Source of the DNA: Defluviitaleaceae bacterium
GTDB lineage: Bacteria > Bacillota > Clostridia > Lachnospirales > UBA5962
Reading direction: 5' to 3'
NCBI GenBank assembly: GCA_009780765.1
Contig: WQZK01000052.1
Coordinates: 1 to 9,279 of the forward strand
Length of the DNA: 9,279 nucleotides
Of this stretch, positions 1 through 7,373 are shown piece after piece. Under the pieces are notes generated by a model. It saw only the letters and a program-made list of their open reading frames with translations. It was not told where the DNA came from and did no database searches. How positions within the stretch are numbered: the first letter of the stretch is position 1; every line of letters starts with the position of its first letter. The translations under genes were made by a program, and so were the position numbers.

Positions 1-24
1 GAGGATTTCTCGATACTTGGTCAT
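1..24 (-). CDS. istA: IS21-family transposase IstA, N-terminal fragment (8 codons in window)
   Basis: The minus strand reads ATG at 24-22 followed by codons for MTKYREIL, then runs off the window. This is the usual opening of IS21-family IstA proteins in low-GC Firmicutes, where a helix-turn-helix region follows and then a DDE integrase core. A strong AGGAGG (33-38) lies 8 bases before the ATG. Only eight residues are visible, so the call rests on this opening, the ribosome binding site and the IS21-type end repeats next to it. Whether the transposase is intact cannot be seen. Confidence 0.7.
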
Positions 25-134
25 TTTCTTGACCTCCTAAAATATGATTCGCCAAAAGGCGTAAATCATAGTATAGAGGAAGTCGGTTGGATTATACACG
101 AACATTCAATATCAACTTTTTAAAGTTCAACTCC

Positions 135-220
135 GGCTCTCGCATACCGGAATGGTGGCTCTCATTTTGCCGGAGCAGTGGCTCTCAATCTCCGGACAGG
201 TGGCTCAACCTATGCCGGTA
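135..220. repeat. Four degenerate TGGCTC...CCGGA boxes of the IS21-like end
   Basis: Read on the plus strand, four similar units follow one another at about 20-24 base spacing: 135-151 (GGCTCTCGCATACCGGA), 156-174, 179-196 and 201-220. Each begins (T)GGCTC and closes with CCGGA or CCGGTA. A weaker fifth unit may lie at 226-242. Multiple terminal repeats of this kind in IS21-family elements are transposase binding sites; that role is inferred here by family. Confidence 0.7.
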
Positions 221-360
221 TACTCAGGTGGATTCTGCCTGACTTTCACAATTGCCTATAACACAAAGACTTAACTAAAAATAACTTCCCTTAGAGATAT
301 CATATTCCAAATTGTCAAATTATACATATTCAATAACAAATGCAAAGTGTTCTATCAACT

Positions 361-394
361 ATAATCGTATTTATTTCAATAATATTGCGATTAT
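361..394 (-). repeat. AT-rich inverted repeat at the end of the operon
   Basis: The 7-base arms ATAATCG (361-367) and CGATTAT (388-394) are separated by 20 bases. The right arm overlaps the stop codon of the WbqC-family gene. The stem is AT-rich, the loop is long and no T-tract follows on the minus strand, so it is a poor match to an intrinsic terminator. It is recorded because it is the only such structure between the operon and the IS element. The rest of 251-390 shows no gene or clear signal. Confidence 0.2.
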
Positions 395-1098
395 ACACTC
401 GCTATTTCTGAACAAAAGCCAAAATTTTGTACAGACTTTTTATAGTCGTGTCCATTACGTAATAAGGAGTCAATAATAGAGTAATTAGTCGTATTTTTTA
501 CTTCTTGATGAATTTCATATACTTTAATATGGTTATATCTGTATTGATCCAAGTTGAGATAACTTTTCCCCTGCTTTCCTGTTATATAAATTTTAGTTTC
601 AACTCGCTTGCATAAATATAAATTCTTTTCTGAGGGTGAAAGCTCATAAAAAACAGTTAACATGTCAACAGGGATTATATCAGATGCTAAAACAATTTGC
701 TTCTTTAGTCTCAGAAAGTTATTTATCGCTTCAATCATATGTAAATTTAGATCAAATAAGAACTTCCATTTACTTTCCCATATTGGCTTTATAATATCAA
801 TAATCACATCAAAATACATATAGCCTCTATAGTATGAATACATTTTATTTTTAAAACTTTTTTGCCACATTATATCGTTAGATATTCTAATGTTCTTCAT
901 TAACTCTTTGCTTCTATGGGTCTTAATGGGAACCGTTAACATTTTTTTCTGCCCATGGCAATTAAATACGTTTCTGTTTTGGTAGTCTTGTTTGTTATAT
1001 TGAGCTATATCGAAAAGCACAAAAACATCACATATCGACATTTTGTGAAAGAATCCTGTCCACGGTAAAAATTCCAATTGATGTATCGCAGTTTTCAT
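391..1098 (-). CDS. WbqC-family protein
   Basis: A 235-residue protein of the WbqC-like family, found mainly in O-antigen, capsule and other glycan or natural-product clusters; its exact reaction is not well established. The family signature fills the N-terminus: H6-Q7, P12, G15, K19, D24 and D30, followed by a QNRN stretch near residues 40-43 (compare IHQPxxLPWxGYFxKxxxSDxFVxxD). The C-terminal region contains the usual closing block around NYSIIDSLLRNG, so the protein is full length. The ATG lies one base after the stop of the preceding deacetylase-like gene, with AGGGTGA about 10 bases upstream inside that gene, suggesting translational coupling. It is the last gene of the operon. WbqC genes often sit beside DegT aminotransferases and methyltransferases, as here, which supports a role in modifying or transferring an amino-sugar or acyl group. 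Confidence 0.85.
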   Translation of the reverse strand: MKTAIHQLEFLPWTGFFHKMSICDVFVLFDIAQYNKQDYQNRNVFNCHGQKKMLTVPIKTHRSKELMKNIRISNDIMWQKSFKNKMYSYYRGYMYFDVIIDIIKPIWESKWKFLFDLNLHMIEAINNFLRLKKQIVLASDIIPVDMLTVFYELSPSEKNLYLCKRVETKIYITGKQGKSYLNLDQYRYNHIKVYEIHQEVKNTTNYSIIDSLLRNGHDYKKSVQNFGFCSEIASV

Positions 1099-1099
1099 A

Positions 1100-1816
1100 T
1101 TAATAATTCACCCTGTGTAAATGAGATCCATACCAAGAGTGTGGATGAGTTAAACAATATATCCCCTCTCTATCATCCTCAAGCAATTGACATAGACATC
1201 TTTCATCATTAGTTAGAATGCCATTTTCAAATATTCTCCAACGCCATTCATATCCATCTGTAATATAAGTTGAATGTGTAAATAAACTAAGTTTAGATTC
1301 ATCATATGCCTCATATACAAGTCCTAGTTCTTTTAGTTCTTTTTTTCCAAAAAATTGATATAAATTATTGTTCCCAGTTGCTTCTCTGTGTGAAGCCGCG
1401 CCTTGAATACCATGCATTAATAATAACTCTAACGCTTTTTTTCCCATAGTAAACGCCTGTTCTGCTGATACGTCAGCATGAGCAGCGGAAACATCAACAG
1501 GCTCTGCATGATAGCCAATTTCATGTCCCATTTTTTCGATATCTCGGATAATGGCCATTGTTTCATAGCCGAAAATGTTATACTCATCACTAAAGACACG
1601 AAAGAAAAATGTGGAATAAACTTTATTATCATGTTCTATTTTGGCTATATCATATGCTCTAATTGGATACTTATCAACATCATGTCGCATTACAATACGC
1701 TTTTTTGTTTTCCTTTTTGATATATGAGCCATACAACCACAAATTTCATAGTCGTGAGCCATAGCCTTCATTAAAATGTCTTCATAATGCTTATATGTAA
1801 GTTTGCAACACATCAT
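1100..1816 (-). CDS. Polysaccharide deacetylase-like (CE4-type) protein
   Basis: A 238-residue protein resembling the polysaccharide deacetylase (NodB/CE4) fold as it occurs in surface-glycan clusters. Visible motifs are RHDVD at residues 44-48 (position of the metal-binding, catalytic TFDD motif), HEIGYH at 98-103 (metal-binding HxxxxH), a histidine at 143, and THPHSW at 223-228, matching the THPQRW-like block near the C-terminus of this subfamily. There is no signal peptide, so it probably acts in the cytoplasm on a small sugar or nucleotide-sugar rather than on wall polymer. The ATG overlaps the methyltransferase stop as ATGA, with GGAAGG just upstream, a typical coupled start; a second ATG follows directly at 1813. 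Deacetylation of an N-acetylated sugar is the likely reaction, though the departure from the classical TFDD sequence leaves this open. Confidence 0.8.
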   Translation of the reverse strand: MMCCKLTYKHYEDILMKAMAHDYEICGCMAHISKRKTKKRIVMRHDVDKYPIRAYDIAKIEHDNKVYSTFFFRVFSDEYNIFGYETMAIIRDIEKMGHEIGYHAEPVDVSAAHADVSAEQAFTMGKKALELLLMHGIQGAASHREATGNNNLYQFFGKKELKELGLVYEAYDESKLSLFTHSTYITDGYEWRWRIFENGILTNDERCLCQLLEDDREGIYCLTHPHSWYGSHLHRVNY

Positions 1817-2616
1817 TTTTTCCTTCCAAAAATAATAATTTGATCTGATATAATGTTTTTAATATTGTCTAACTCGCCAAAAAGCATTACATCATTTTCT
1901 AGTGCATTTTTATAAATTTGCTCAAGTGTATCATGTGACTTTATGTTTTTACATAGATGCCTTAATGCAGAGAACATAGGATTGGCAGCACATTTTTCAA
2001 TACTTATTTTTTCTTTTTCGAATCTTTCAAATATCTTGTCAATATCAGTAATTCCCCCATAGTAACCATTTTCTAATTGGTTTGACTTTCGATACGGATT
2101 ATCTTTTTTCACATGAAGCAATTTGTTGTATTTGTTGTTTACAACTAATATTATCAACCCTTCTTTCTTTAACATATTTGAAAACACTCCTGTTGCAAAC
2201 AGATAATCTTCTTCTGGAAGATGTTCAAACAACCCAGTACATAAAATATAATCGAACGACTTTTTTTTATATGATAGCTCCTTTACAGTGCTCACGTTGT
2301 AATTCAATTTAGAGGTATCAAATATATTACTATTGTTTTTTGCAACATTAATAATTTTCTGTGATATGTCTACACAATCTATAATTCCTCCTCTCTCTAA
2401 AAGCGCATTTGTCCAACGCCCGCTCCCAACGGGTATATCTAAAATATTCTTGCTGCTTAAGCTATCCCCAATATGATCAATTATGACTCTTTTCTCCCAT
2501 CTATCATAATAATCATTAACAATACTGTTTTCGGAATAATATAGAACCGAACGATCACCATCGTTCCCGGTAATTCTAGATTCCCAATATTTCTTTGCTA
2601 AATCTTGATTATACAT
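1813..2616 (-). CDS. Class I SAM-dependent methyltransferase
   Basis: A 267-residue protein with the Rossmann-fold methyltransferase signature. Motif I is ILDIPVGSG at about residues 58-66 (SAM glycine-rich loop), the acidic residue ending strand beta-2 is D83 in the sequence CVDIS, and the later CTGLFEHLPEEDY block corresponds to motif IV of ubiquinone/sugar-type methyltransferases. It transfers a methyl group from SAM to an unknown acceptor, most likely a hydroxyl or amino group on the sugar made by the cluster. The start is uncertain: the ATG at 2616 gives the natural-looking N-terminus MYNQDLAKKYW, while an in-frame GTG at 2628 would add four residues. Either start overlaps the end of the aminotransferase gene, and the stop overlaps the next gene by four bases, so translation is probably coupled on both sides. 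Confidence 0.85.
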   Translation of the reverse strand: MYNQDLAKKYWESRITGNDGDRSVLYYSENSIVNDYYDRWEKRVIIDHIGDSLSSKNILDIPVGSGRWTNALLERGGIIDCVDISQKIINVAKNNSNIFDTSKLNYNVSTVKELSYKKKSFDYILCTGLFEHLPEEDYLFATGVFSNMLKKEGLIILVVNNKYNKLLHVKKDNPYRKSNQLENGYYGGITDIDKIFERFEKEKISIEKCAANPMFSALRHLCKNIKSHDTLEQIYKNALENDVMLFGELDNIKNIISDQIIIFGRKK

Positions 2617-3652
2617 TATGTCTACCACTATCTTTCTTAAAATATTTCAATATCACGGAGATAACTCTTCTGCGTTCTAGGCACGAGAGCGACGGATAAA
2701 TCGGTAATGAAAAGAATGTCTCTTGATTTGATTCAACGTGCTCTAGTGTAAGTGCTGAAGAGTGCAATGTAATCGGTCTTTCGCATTGAATTCCATGTCT
2801 TTTACAAAAGATTAGACAATCGTCGCAGTCCCTTTTGTCTCTTAGTTTTATAACAAATCGATATGGCGCATGATTGTTTTCTTCATATAGCAATGATATT
2901 CGACCTATCAGTGGAAACAGTTTTTTGGTATAGTACTCAGCAATTTTTCTTCTTTTGCGAACGTATTTATTGATTTCTGTTACTTGCATTAACGCAATTG
3001 CTGCATGAACATCTGATTCTCGATATGGATATCGCGTAAAGGAGCTCTCTGACAAGTAATTTCTGATTCTATTATATGTTTTTTTGCTGTTTGTTAATAT
3101 TGCGCCTCCCTCTGCTCCAGAGACATACTTTGTTGCTCCCAATGAAAAAAGTACGTGTGTGAATGTATAATAACTTTTAAAGCTATGTGTACAATCCTCT
3201 ATTATTTCAATCCCGATTTTATCAAGAGCATCCAATATACATGGATAGCCAAAATTATGTTGTATAACAATCGCTTTTGTTCTAGAAGTAATTAGCAGCA
3301 TAATATCATCTTTCTGAACTTGCCCATTTTCTTCACAATCAACTACTATAGGTTTCCCTTTAGCTAATAGTACAGCGTTCGCTATATCACGGCAAGCATA
3401 ACCAGGAATAATAATTTCATCTCCTTTTTCTTTTATAACTGATAAAAAGTACAAATGCAGAGCCGATGTTCCTGAATTAGTAACAACACAGTATTCTCTT
3501 TGATGATATTTGCTTAAAACTTCTTCTAACTTCTTTACAACTTTGCCTGTTGATAAATTCCTCGTTAAAAATATCATTGATAAATACATATACTGCTTTA
3601 TTGATATAGTTGGTTTTGAATGCGATACATTTTTTTTATGCTTTATTTTCAT
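2609..3652 (-). CDS. DegT/DnrJ/EryC1/StrS-family PLP aminotransferase
   Basis: A 347-residue fold-type I enzyme of the sugar aminotransferase family, which converts a keto-sugar (usually NDP-linked, or a keto-cyclitol in aminoglycoside pathways) to an amino-sugar using glutamate or a similar donor. Landmarks in order are the phosphate-binding NSGTSAL at 59-65, the cofactor-ring aspartate D153 in EDCTHS, and the Schiff-base lysine K175 in GATKYVSGAEGG. Length is slightly below the usual 360-400 residues, with a somewhat reduced N-terminus. It starts 36 bases after the stop of the SPASM radical SAM gene; the upstream AAGAG is a modest ribosome binding site. Its end overlaps the methyltransferase start. 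All catalytic residues are present, so it should be active. The substrate cannot be told from sequence; a neighbouring radical SAM dehydrogenase could supply the keto group, as BtrN does in butirosin synthesis, but that is inference. Confidence 0.9.
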   Translation of the reverse strand: MKIKHKKNVSHSKPTISIKQYMYLSMIFLTRNLSTGKVVKKLEEVLSKYHQREYCVVTNSGTSALHLYFLSVIKEKGDEIIIPGYACRDIANAVLLAKGKPIVVDCEENGQVQKDDIMLLITSRTKAIVIQHNFGYPCILDALDKIGIEIIEDCTHSFKSYYTFTHVLFSLGATKYVSGAEGGAILTNSKKTYNRIRNYLSESSFTRYPYRESDVHAAIALMQVTEINKYVRKRRKIAEYYTKKLFPLIGRISLLYEENNHAPYRFVIKLRDKRDCDDCLIFCKRHGIQCERPITLHSSALTLEHVESNQETFFSLPIYPSLSCLERRRVISVILKYFKKDSGRHNV

Positions 3653-3688
3653 TGTACTACTCTTTCATAATCTGAAATAAAATATCGT

Positions 3689-4684
3689 TTATAGAAAATA
3701 TCTATGCGGATTGCTTTTTTGCTCAAGTATATTAGATAAAATTGAATTGTAATCAGAAAACCTGCAAAAGCAACACTCATTTTCATGTAAAGAACTATTT
3801 ATATTTCTAATTATATCAGTATGAGTTGTGCTGTTCCAAATATCTTTTAAATTTTGTTGATTTAAATTTCCGATAATAGCGCGGTTACTTAAAGGAGGAC
3901 AAATATTCACATTGCCATCTGCCTCAATAACAGTATGTACCTTGTAAATAATACATTGGCATTTTTTTTGTTTTGACTTTCTTTTCTCCATTTTATTGAA
4001 CATAACTCGTTCATCCCCAAAAATGGGATTATTAAGTAAAGCATCAGCTTTTTTTTGTGTAACATAAGTAGATTGTAAATCATAGTCTATTCCAAGTGTA
4101 CACTGCACATAGTCATATTTATTGTTTAGTAAGTACTCTACAATACTTGCTGCATGATCAATATTTTCTTCTACAATAACTATACGCGCTCCTATCGTCA
4201 CGTTACTTATAGCTTTCATTTTTTTTGCTAATAGTAAACTATCATAATCAGAAACATTCATTAAGGATTCGAATACTTTGGGAATGTGTGAAGAAATATG
4301 TACTAAAACATATTTTAATTTAGTGGCATTTCTTTCTATAATGTCACTATTTGAGCCATTTGTTATAAGGGCTATATCTACCCCATTACTATGCAAAACT
4401 TGAATTGCTTCACTTAAATAAGGATGAAGCGTCGGCTCGCCTCCTCCTGAAAAATAGACAGATTTTACATTCATCGTTATAATGTCATTACACAAACCTA
4501 ACAACAATTCATTATCCATTGATATGCGATTCTTCATTGTTTTATATGAGCAGTATGTACAATCAAAGTTGCATTTATTAGTCGGCTGAACCTCAATTGA
4601 AATAGGTGAAATACAGTTGCCAGTATTTCTTTTTAATATCGAATGTACTATTTTGAATGAACTACAATAATAACTAATATTCAC
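3689..4684 (-). CDS. Radical SAM protein with SPASM-like C-terminal region
   Basis: About 331 residues. The radical SAM cluster motif CNFDCTYC places the three cysteines at about 38, 42 and 45, and SGGGEPT at 79-85 is the SAM-binding GGE motif. The C-terminal third has the cysteine pattern of a SPASM or twitch auxiliary Fe-S domain: CQC, then EADGNVNICPP, then GNLN...IW and a closing ECCFC. Members of this class oxidise or rearrange sugars, cyclitols or peptides; no precursor peptide gene is seen nearby, so a carbohydrate substrate is favoured. I chose the GTG at 4684: it lies one base after the glycosyltransferase stop and has GAGAGG 7 bases upstream. An ATG at 4735 is in frame and would add 17 residues, but has no visible ribosome binding site and would overlap the glycosyltransferase by 50 bases. 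Confidence 0.85.
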   Translation of the reverse strand: MNISYYCSSFKIVHSILKRNTGNCISPISIEVQPTNKCNFDCTYCSYKTMKNRISMDNELLLGLCNDIITMNVKSVYFSGGGEPTLHPYLSEAIQVLHSNGVDIALITNGSNSDIIERNATKLKYVLVHISSHIPKVFESLMNVSDYDSLLLAKKMKAISNVTIGARIVIVEENIDHAASIVEYLLNNKYDYVQCTLGIDYDLQSTYVTQKKADALLNNPIFGDERVMFNKMEKRKSKQKKCQCIIYKVHTVIEADGNVNICPPLSNRAIIGNLNQQNLKDIWNSTTHTDIIRNINSSLHENECCFCRFSDYNSILSNILEQKSNPHRYFL

Positions 4685-4685
4685 T

Positions 4686-5660
4686 TCAATCCCTCTCACC
4701 AGTAAGCTTGATATGTTTCTTAACTCTTTCCACATGGTTAACGTATGTTTCTAATTTGGAGTCAAACCATATAAATGGAAGCATGTACATATCAACATTG
4801 TTATATTTGTTAATGAGATATTCAAAACATTGATTTTCTACCTTTGGATTACAATCAATTCTCATATGATTTAAATGAATCATTGTAAAATCATTTAAAT
4901 ATCTCATTTTGATGCCTTTTTTACTTAACCTGTATCCAAACTCTAAGTCAGAATACCAGCCAGATGGATCGAACTTTTCATCAAAACCCTCTAGCTCATT
5001 ATAGATAATTGTTTTCATTACTAGAGCACCTGGTCTTAAACATAACCAATGATAATTGATTAGTGATTTATTATCCAGAAAATTAGCAAATTGTTTATGC
5101 GAATCTTCCTCTTTTGCAACGTATAGTAATTCGTTGTATCGTGTTTCAATATCTCGTAATGAAATATTAGGAAATATACTTAACTCTTCTTTATACCTTT
5201 CTTTATAACTATTTTCATTAATTCCTCTGAAATATGTACATTCAATAATATCTTTCATGCCCGTCACATGAAATAAAAAGTATTCCTTACCTATATATAT
5301 GCTCTGACTATTTCCCTTGTCACTATCTATCGCGACATATAAATTATACAGGCAATCATATGAAGGGATATTGTCATCAACTCCAATAAGAACATACTCA
5401 CCTTTCGCAAGCGAAACACCGTAATTAAGTGAAGAACACATCCCAGTGTGCTGTTTATTTTCTATTCTGATATTCTCTAAATCTTTAATGTTTTTATATA
5501 TATGCTCTTCAATCTCAAACTTTGATCCATCGTTTACAATAATCACTTCATACAACTCTTTATCCAATTTTTGATGTAAATATCCCGTAATTGTTAATAG
5601 CAGTCTGTCGGGGGATCTTATTTTATTAATGTATGTTGGAATAATAACACTTAATACCAT
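4686..5660 (-). CDS. Family 2 (GT-A fold) glycosyltransferase
   Basis: A 324-residue glycosyltransferase that should transfer a sugar from a nucleotide-sugar donor to a glycan or small acceptor. The N-terminus LSVIIPTY and VNDGS (42-46) form the nucleotide-binding half. HTGMCSSLNYGVSLAKGEYV followed by VDDN (94-97) gives the metal- and donor-binding DxD-like motif, here DDN. Later GFDEKFDPSGWYSDLEFGYRL resembles the catalytic block around the acidic base in GT2 and GT27-like enzymes. There are no membrane spans, so it is cytosolic or peripherally bound. The ATG at 5660 has GGATGG 7 bases upstream. It follows the truncated SHMT-like gene after 55 bases. The donor and acceptor cannot be predicted. 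Confidence 0.88.
   Translation of the reverse strand: MVLSVIIPTYINKIRSPDRLLLTITGYLHQKLDKELYEVIIVNDGSKFEIEEHIYKNIKDLENIRIENKQHTGMCSSLNYGVSLAKGEYVLIGVDDNIPSYDCLYNLYVAIDSDKGNSQSIYIGKEYFLFHVTGMKDIIECTYFRGINENSYKERYKEELSIFPNISLRDIETRYNELLYVAKEEDSHKQFANFLDNKSLINYHWLCLRPGALVMKTIIYNELEGFDEKFDPSGWYSDLEFGYRLSKKGIKMRYLNDFTMIHLNHMRIDCNPKVENQCFEYLINKYNNVDMYMLPFIWFDSKLETYVNHVERVKKHIKLTGERD
4692..4697 (-). promoter_or_regulatory. Ribosome binding site deciding the GTG start at 4684
   Basis: GAGAGG on the minus strand lies 7 bases before GTG at 4684, inside the last codons of the glycosyltransferase gene. The competing upstream ATG at 4735 has only an AT-rich GTTAACC before it. This favours the shorter radical SAM product and a stop-restart arrangement with the upstream gene. 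Confidence 0.6.
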
Positions 5661-5715
5661 ACTAAAACCATCCTCATATTATGTTAATATATAACCAATT
5701 AATCATCACATTGCA

Positions 5716-6261
5716 CTAAGAGATTTTCTTTTCTACCTTTTTTAATTCGCTTATGGGTTGGTGAAATGTTACCATACAAAGATCTATATAGACTAAGCTA
5801 ATTTCGTTAAGCATCTCATGATTTTTCAGCTCCTCTAAATCTATTTTCCATGTCTCATTATTAAACGGAAGATATTCTTGTCTTAATCCTAGCTTATTAA
5901 TAATTGCAGATGTGTCCGCGTGCCCCCCGCTATTTGGATGAAGTGACATGACGATATCGCCTACACGACTAAAGGACGCTATTGTTGTCAACATTCCGCT
6001 TAATCCTGATATCGGCTTTAAACTAACATACTTACAATTAAGAAGCTCGCAAAACATAGCTACTGTTTTTTTTTCAATTTCATCTAAAAAATAATTTGGA
6101 TATTTCCAATTATCATTTCCTATAAACACATATCTTGCAAACATATCCATCATAAAAGGCAAGCGCTCATCAATTCCAGGTAGATTTTCACTAGCAATCA
6201 ATCGTAACATTTCATAACTTATTCTTTGATTTTCAACTATATAATCAATTATCTTATTCAT
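5716..6261 (-). pseudogene. Truncated serine hydroxymethyltransferase-like gene (N-terminal part only)
   Basis: The 181-residue frame matches the N-terminal part of the SHMT (GlyA) family: LRLIASEN at 19-26 is the family hallmark, NCKYVSLKPISGLSGM at about 75-90 matches the ADYANVQPHSG region, and NSGGHADTS at 110-118 matches the conserved GGHLTHG block. SHMT proteins are about 410-420 residues, and this one stops before the PLP aspartate and before the THKT segment carrying the Schiff-base lysine. It therefore cannot be a working PLP enzyme by itself. After the TAG at 5718-5716 the same frame continues CNVMIN, which could align with the strand before the VDMAH motif; then homology ends and the glycosyltransferase begins. 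An early stop plus internal deletion is the simplest reading. The start has AAAGGA 6 bases upstream, so it is still translatable. The residue pattern differs from housekeeping GlyA, suggesting a specialised paralogue. Confidence 0.7.
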
Positions 6262-6318
6262 TCTAAATCCTTTCCATCTAATCTCTTTTAATTTCGAGTC
6301 TGTTCAGTATTTTCAAAT

Positions 6319-7338
6319 CTAATCATAACTACTTTTTTCACTGCATTTATCCTCTATTCGTCTGATTAGAGTGATTACTTTTTCACAATTTTTTATACCT
6401 GCAGATAAAATGAGTCCATCTATATTACTAACCAACAAATGTGTTATATCAATAATATCCGCTCGGTTTGGTATTACCACATTCTCGCATAACGATTCTA
6501 AAATGTCGGTTGCTACATACACAGCTTTCTCTCTTAACTTAGCTTGCTTAATAATTTTATTCTGCGCAAAATATAAATCACTAAAGTTCATATATATTCC
6601 CAAATCACCGCGACCTATCATAACCAAGTCTGAGTGGTCTATTATATCATTTAATTGCCTTACAGATTCACATGTTTCTATCTTACTAACAAATAATGTA
6701 GATGAAACATTCATCAACTGTTTCGTCAAATTAATTTGATTAACACTATCAACAAAAGAAAATGCAGCCATGTACGGTTTGTGCTTTGATAGAAATTGCT
6801 CATACTTTTTTATTAAAGCATTTTCTTTGCAACTTAAAATTAACGCATTCAAGTGCAAGGCCTTCCCATTGATTAACATAAAATTATTGTTGGCCTCAAG
6901 CCAATATATACCATCACACACATCCACTACCGTAAACATACCTTCGCCATCACCGCAAATAATTGATTGTCCTGGTTTCAAGGATATTAGTGATTTATTT
7001 GCATCGCAGTAAAAGTCCGTTAATCCATCATGCGCTATAAACCTTAATGAGTATACTTTTTTGTTTTTCACTTTCAATACATCTTTTCCACAAAAAAATA
7101 TTCGAAATTTAGATTGTGGTATTGGGAAATCAAACATTAAGTTTCTTTTTTTCAATTCATGATATTTATCAAAAATCAAGTCAATTGCCTCTAACTCATT
7201 TATTTTTGATAGATTGAATCGGATTGCATCGCAAGATAAATTTTGAACATCGCAAATTGTCTTTTCAGTCTTATGAGTAAGATTATAATTATTCATTGTA
7301 AAAATTATATCAACACTTTTTTCGTTAATTAAACCCAT
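6319..7338 (-). CDS. Pyruvate kinase-like protein lacking the C-terminal domain
   Basis: A 339-residue divergent relative of pyruvate kinase containing only the catalytic (beta/alpha)8 A domain and the inserted B domain; normal enzymes have about 470-590 residues with an effector-binding C domain. Matching landmarks are AIRFNLS at 38-44 (VARLNFSHG), D70 and R79 (LDTKGPEIR), the B-domain block LKPGQSIICGDGEG at 120-133, AAFSFVDS at 191-198, the catalytic lysine in SKIE at 218-221, RGDLG at 243-247, ATDILESL at 276-283 (ATQMLESM) and NRADIIDITH at 291-300. Changes include His to Lys after the NFS motif and loss of the KGP segment, so the potassium and phosphate sites are altered. It may use PEP or pyruvate, or phosphorylate an unusual nucleotide, but the reaction is unknown. 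It starts 35 bases after the upstream gene with a weak ribosome binding site. It is clearly not the glycolytic copy. Confidence 0.8.
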   Translation of the reverse strand: MGLINEKSVDIIFTMNNYNLTHKTEKTICDVQNLSCDAIRFNLSKINELEAIDLIFDKYHELKKRNLMFDFPIPQSKFRIFFCGKDVLKVKNKKVYSLRFIAHDGLTDFYCDANKSLISLKPGQSIICGDGEGMFTVVDVCDGIYWLEANNNFMLINGKALHLNALILSCKENALIKKYEQFLSKHKPYMAAFSFVDSVNQINLTKQLMNVSSTLFVSKIETCESVRQLNDIIDHSDLVMIGRGDLGIYMNFSDLYFAQNKIIKQAKLREKAVYVATDILESLCENVVIPNRADIIDITHLLVSNIDGLILSAGIKNCEKVITLIRRIEDKCSEKSSYD

Positions 7339-7373
7339 ACATTAATCCAATCCATATCAATTAGAATATTCTA

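Larger units (their letters stand above)
1..250 (-). mobile_element. 5' end of an IS21-family insertion sequence (partial)
   Basis: This is the left part of an IS21-like element that continues beyond the window. On the minus strand it shows a probable terminal end beginning TGTGAAAGTC (250 to 241), then repeated TGGCTC/CCGGA boxes, an AT-rich leader, a strong ribosome binding site and the first codons of istA. Repeated boxes inside the ends are characteristic of IS21 elements, where the IstA transposase binds. The outer limit near 250 is an estimate based on the TG dinucleotide; no target-site duplication can be checked because the other end is missing. It lies downstream of the biosynthetic operon and may mark its boundary. 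Confidence 0.75.

Noticed and set aside
361..394. Inverted repeat as the operon's intrinsic terminator
   Set aside because: The stem is only 7 AT-rich pairs with a 20-base loop and no T-tract, so it is listed only as a weak repeat.
1429..1720. Frames overlapping the deacetylase-like gene (minus 1429-1632, plus 1478-1720)
   Set aside because: They are out-of-frame shadows of a gene whose metal-binding motifs lie in exactly this interval.
2082..2312. Plus-strand frame of 76 codons
   Set aside because: It is antisense to the methyltransferase and has no recognisable protein features.
6371..7012. Two plus-strand frames (6371-6739 and 6770-7012)
   Set aside because: Both lie antisense to the pyruvate kinase-like gene, whose motifs run continuously across the region; they show no recognisable domain and no convincing ribosome binding site.
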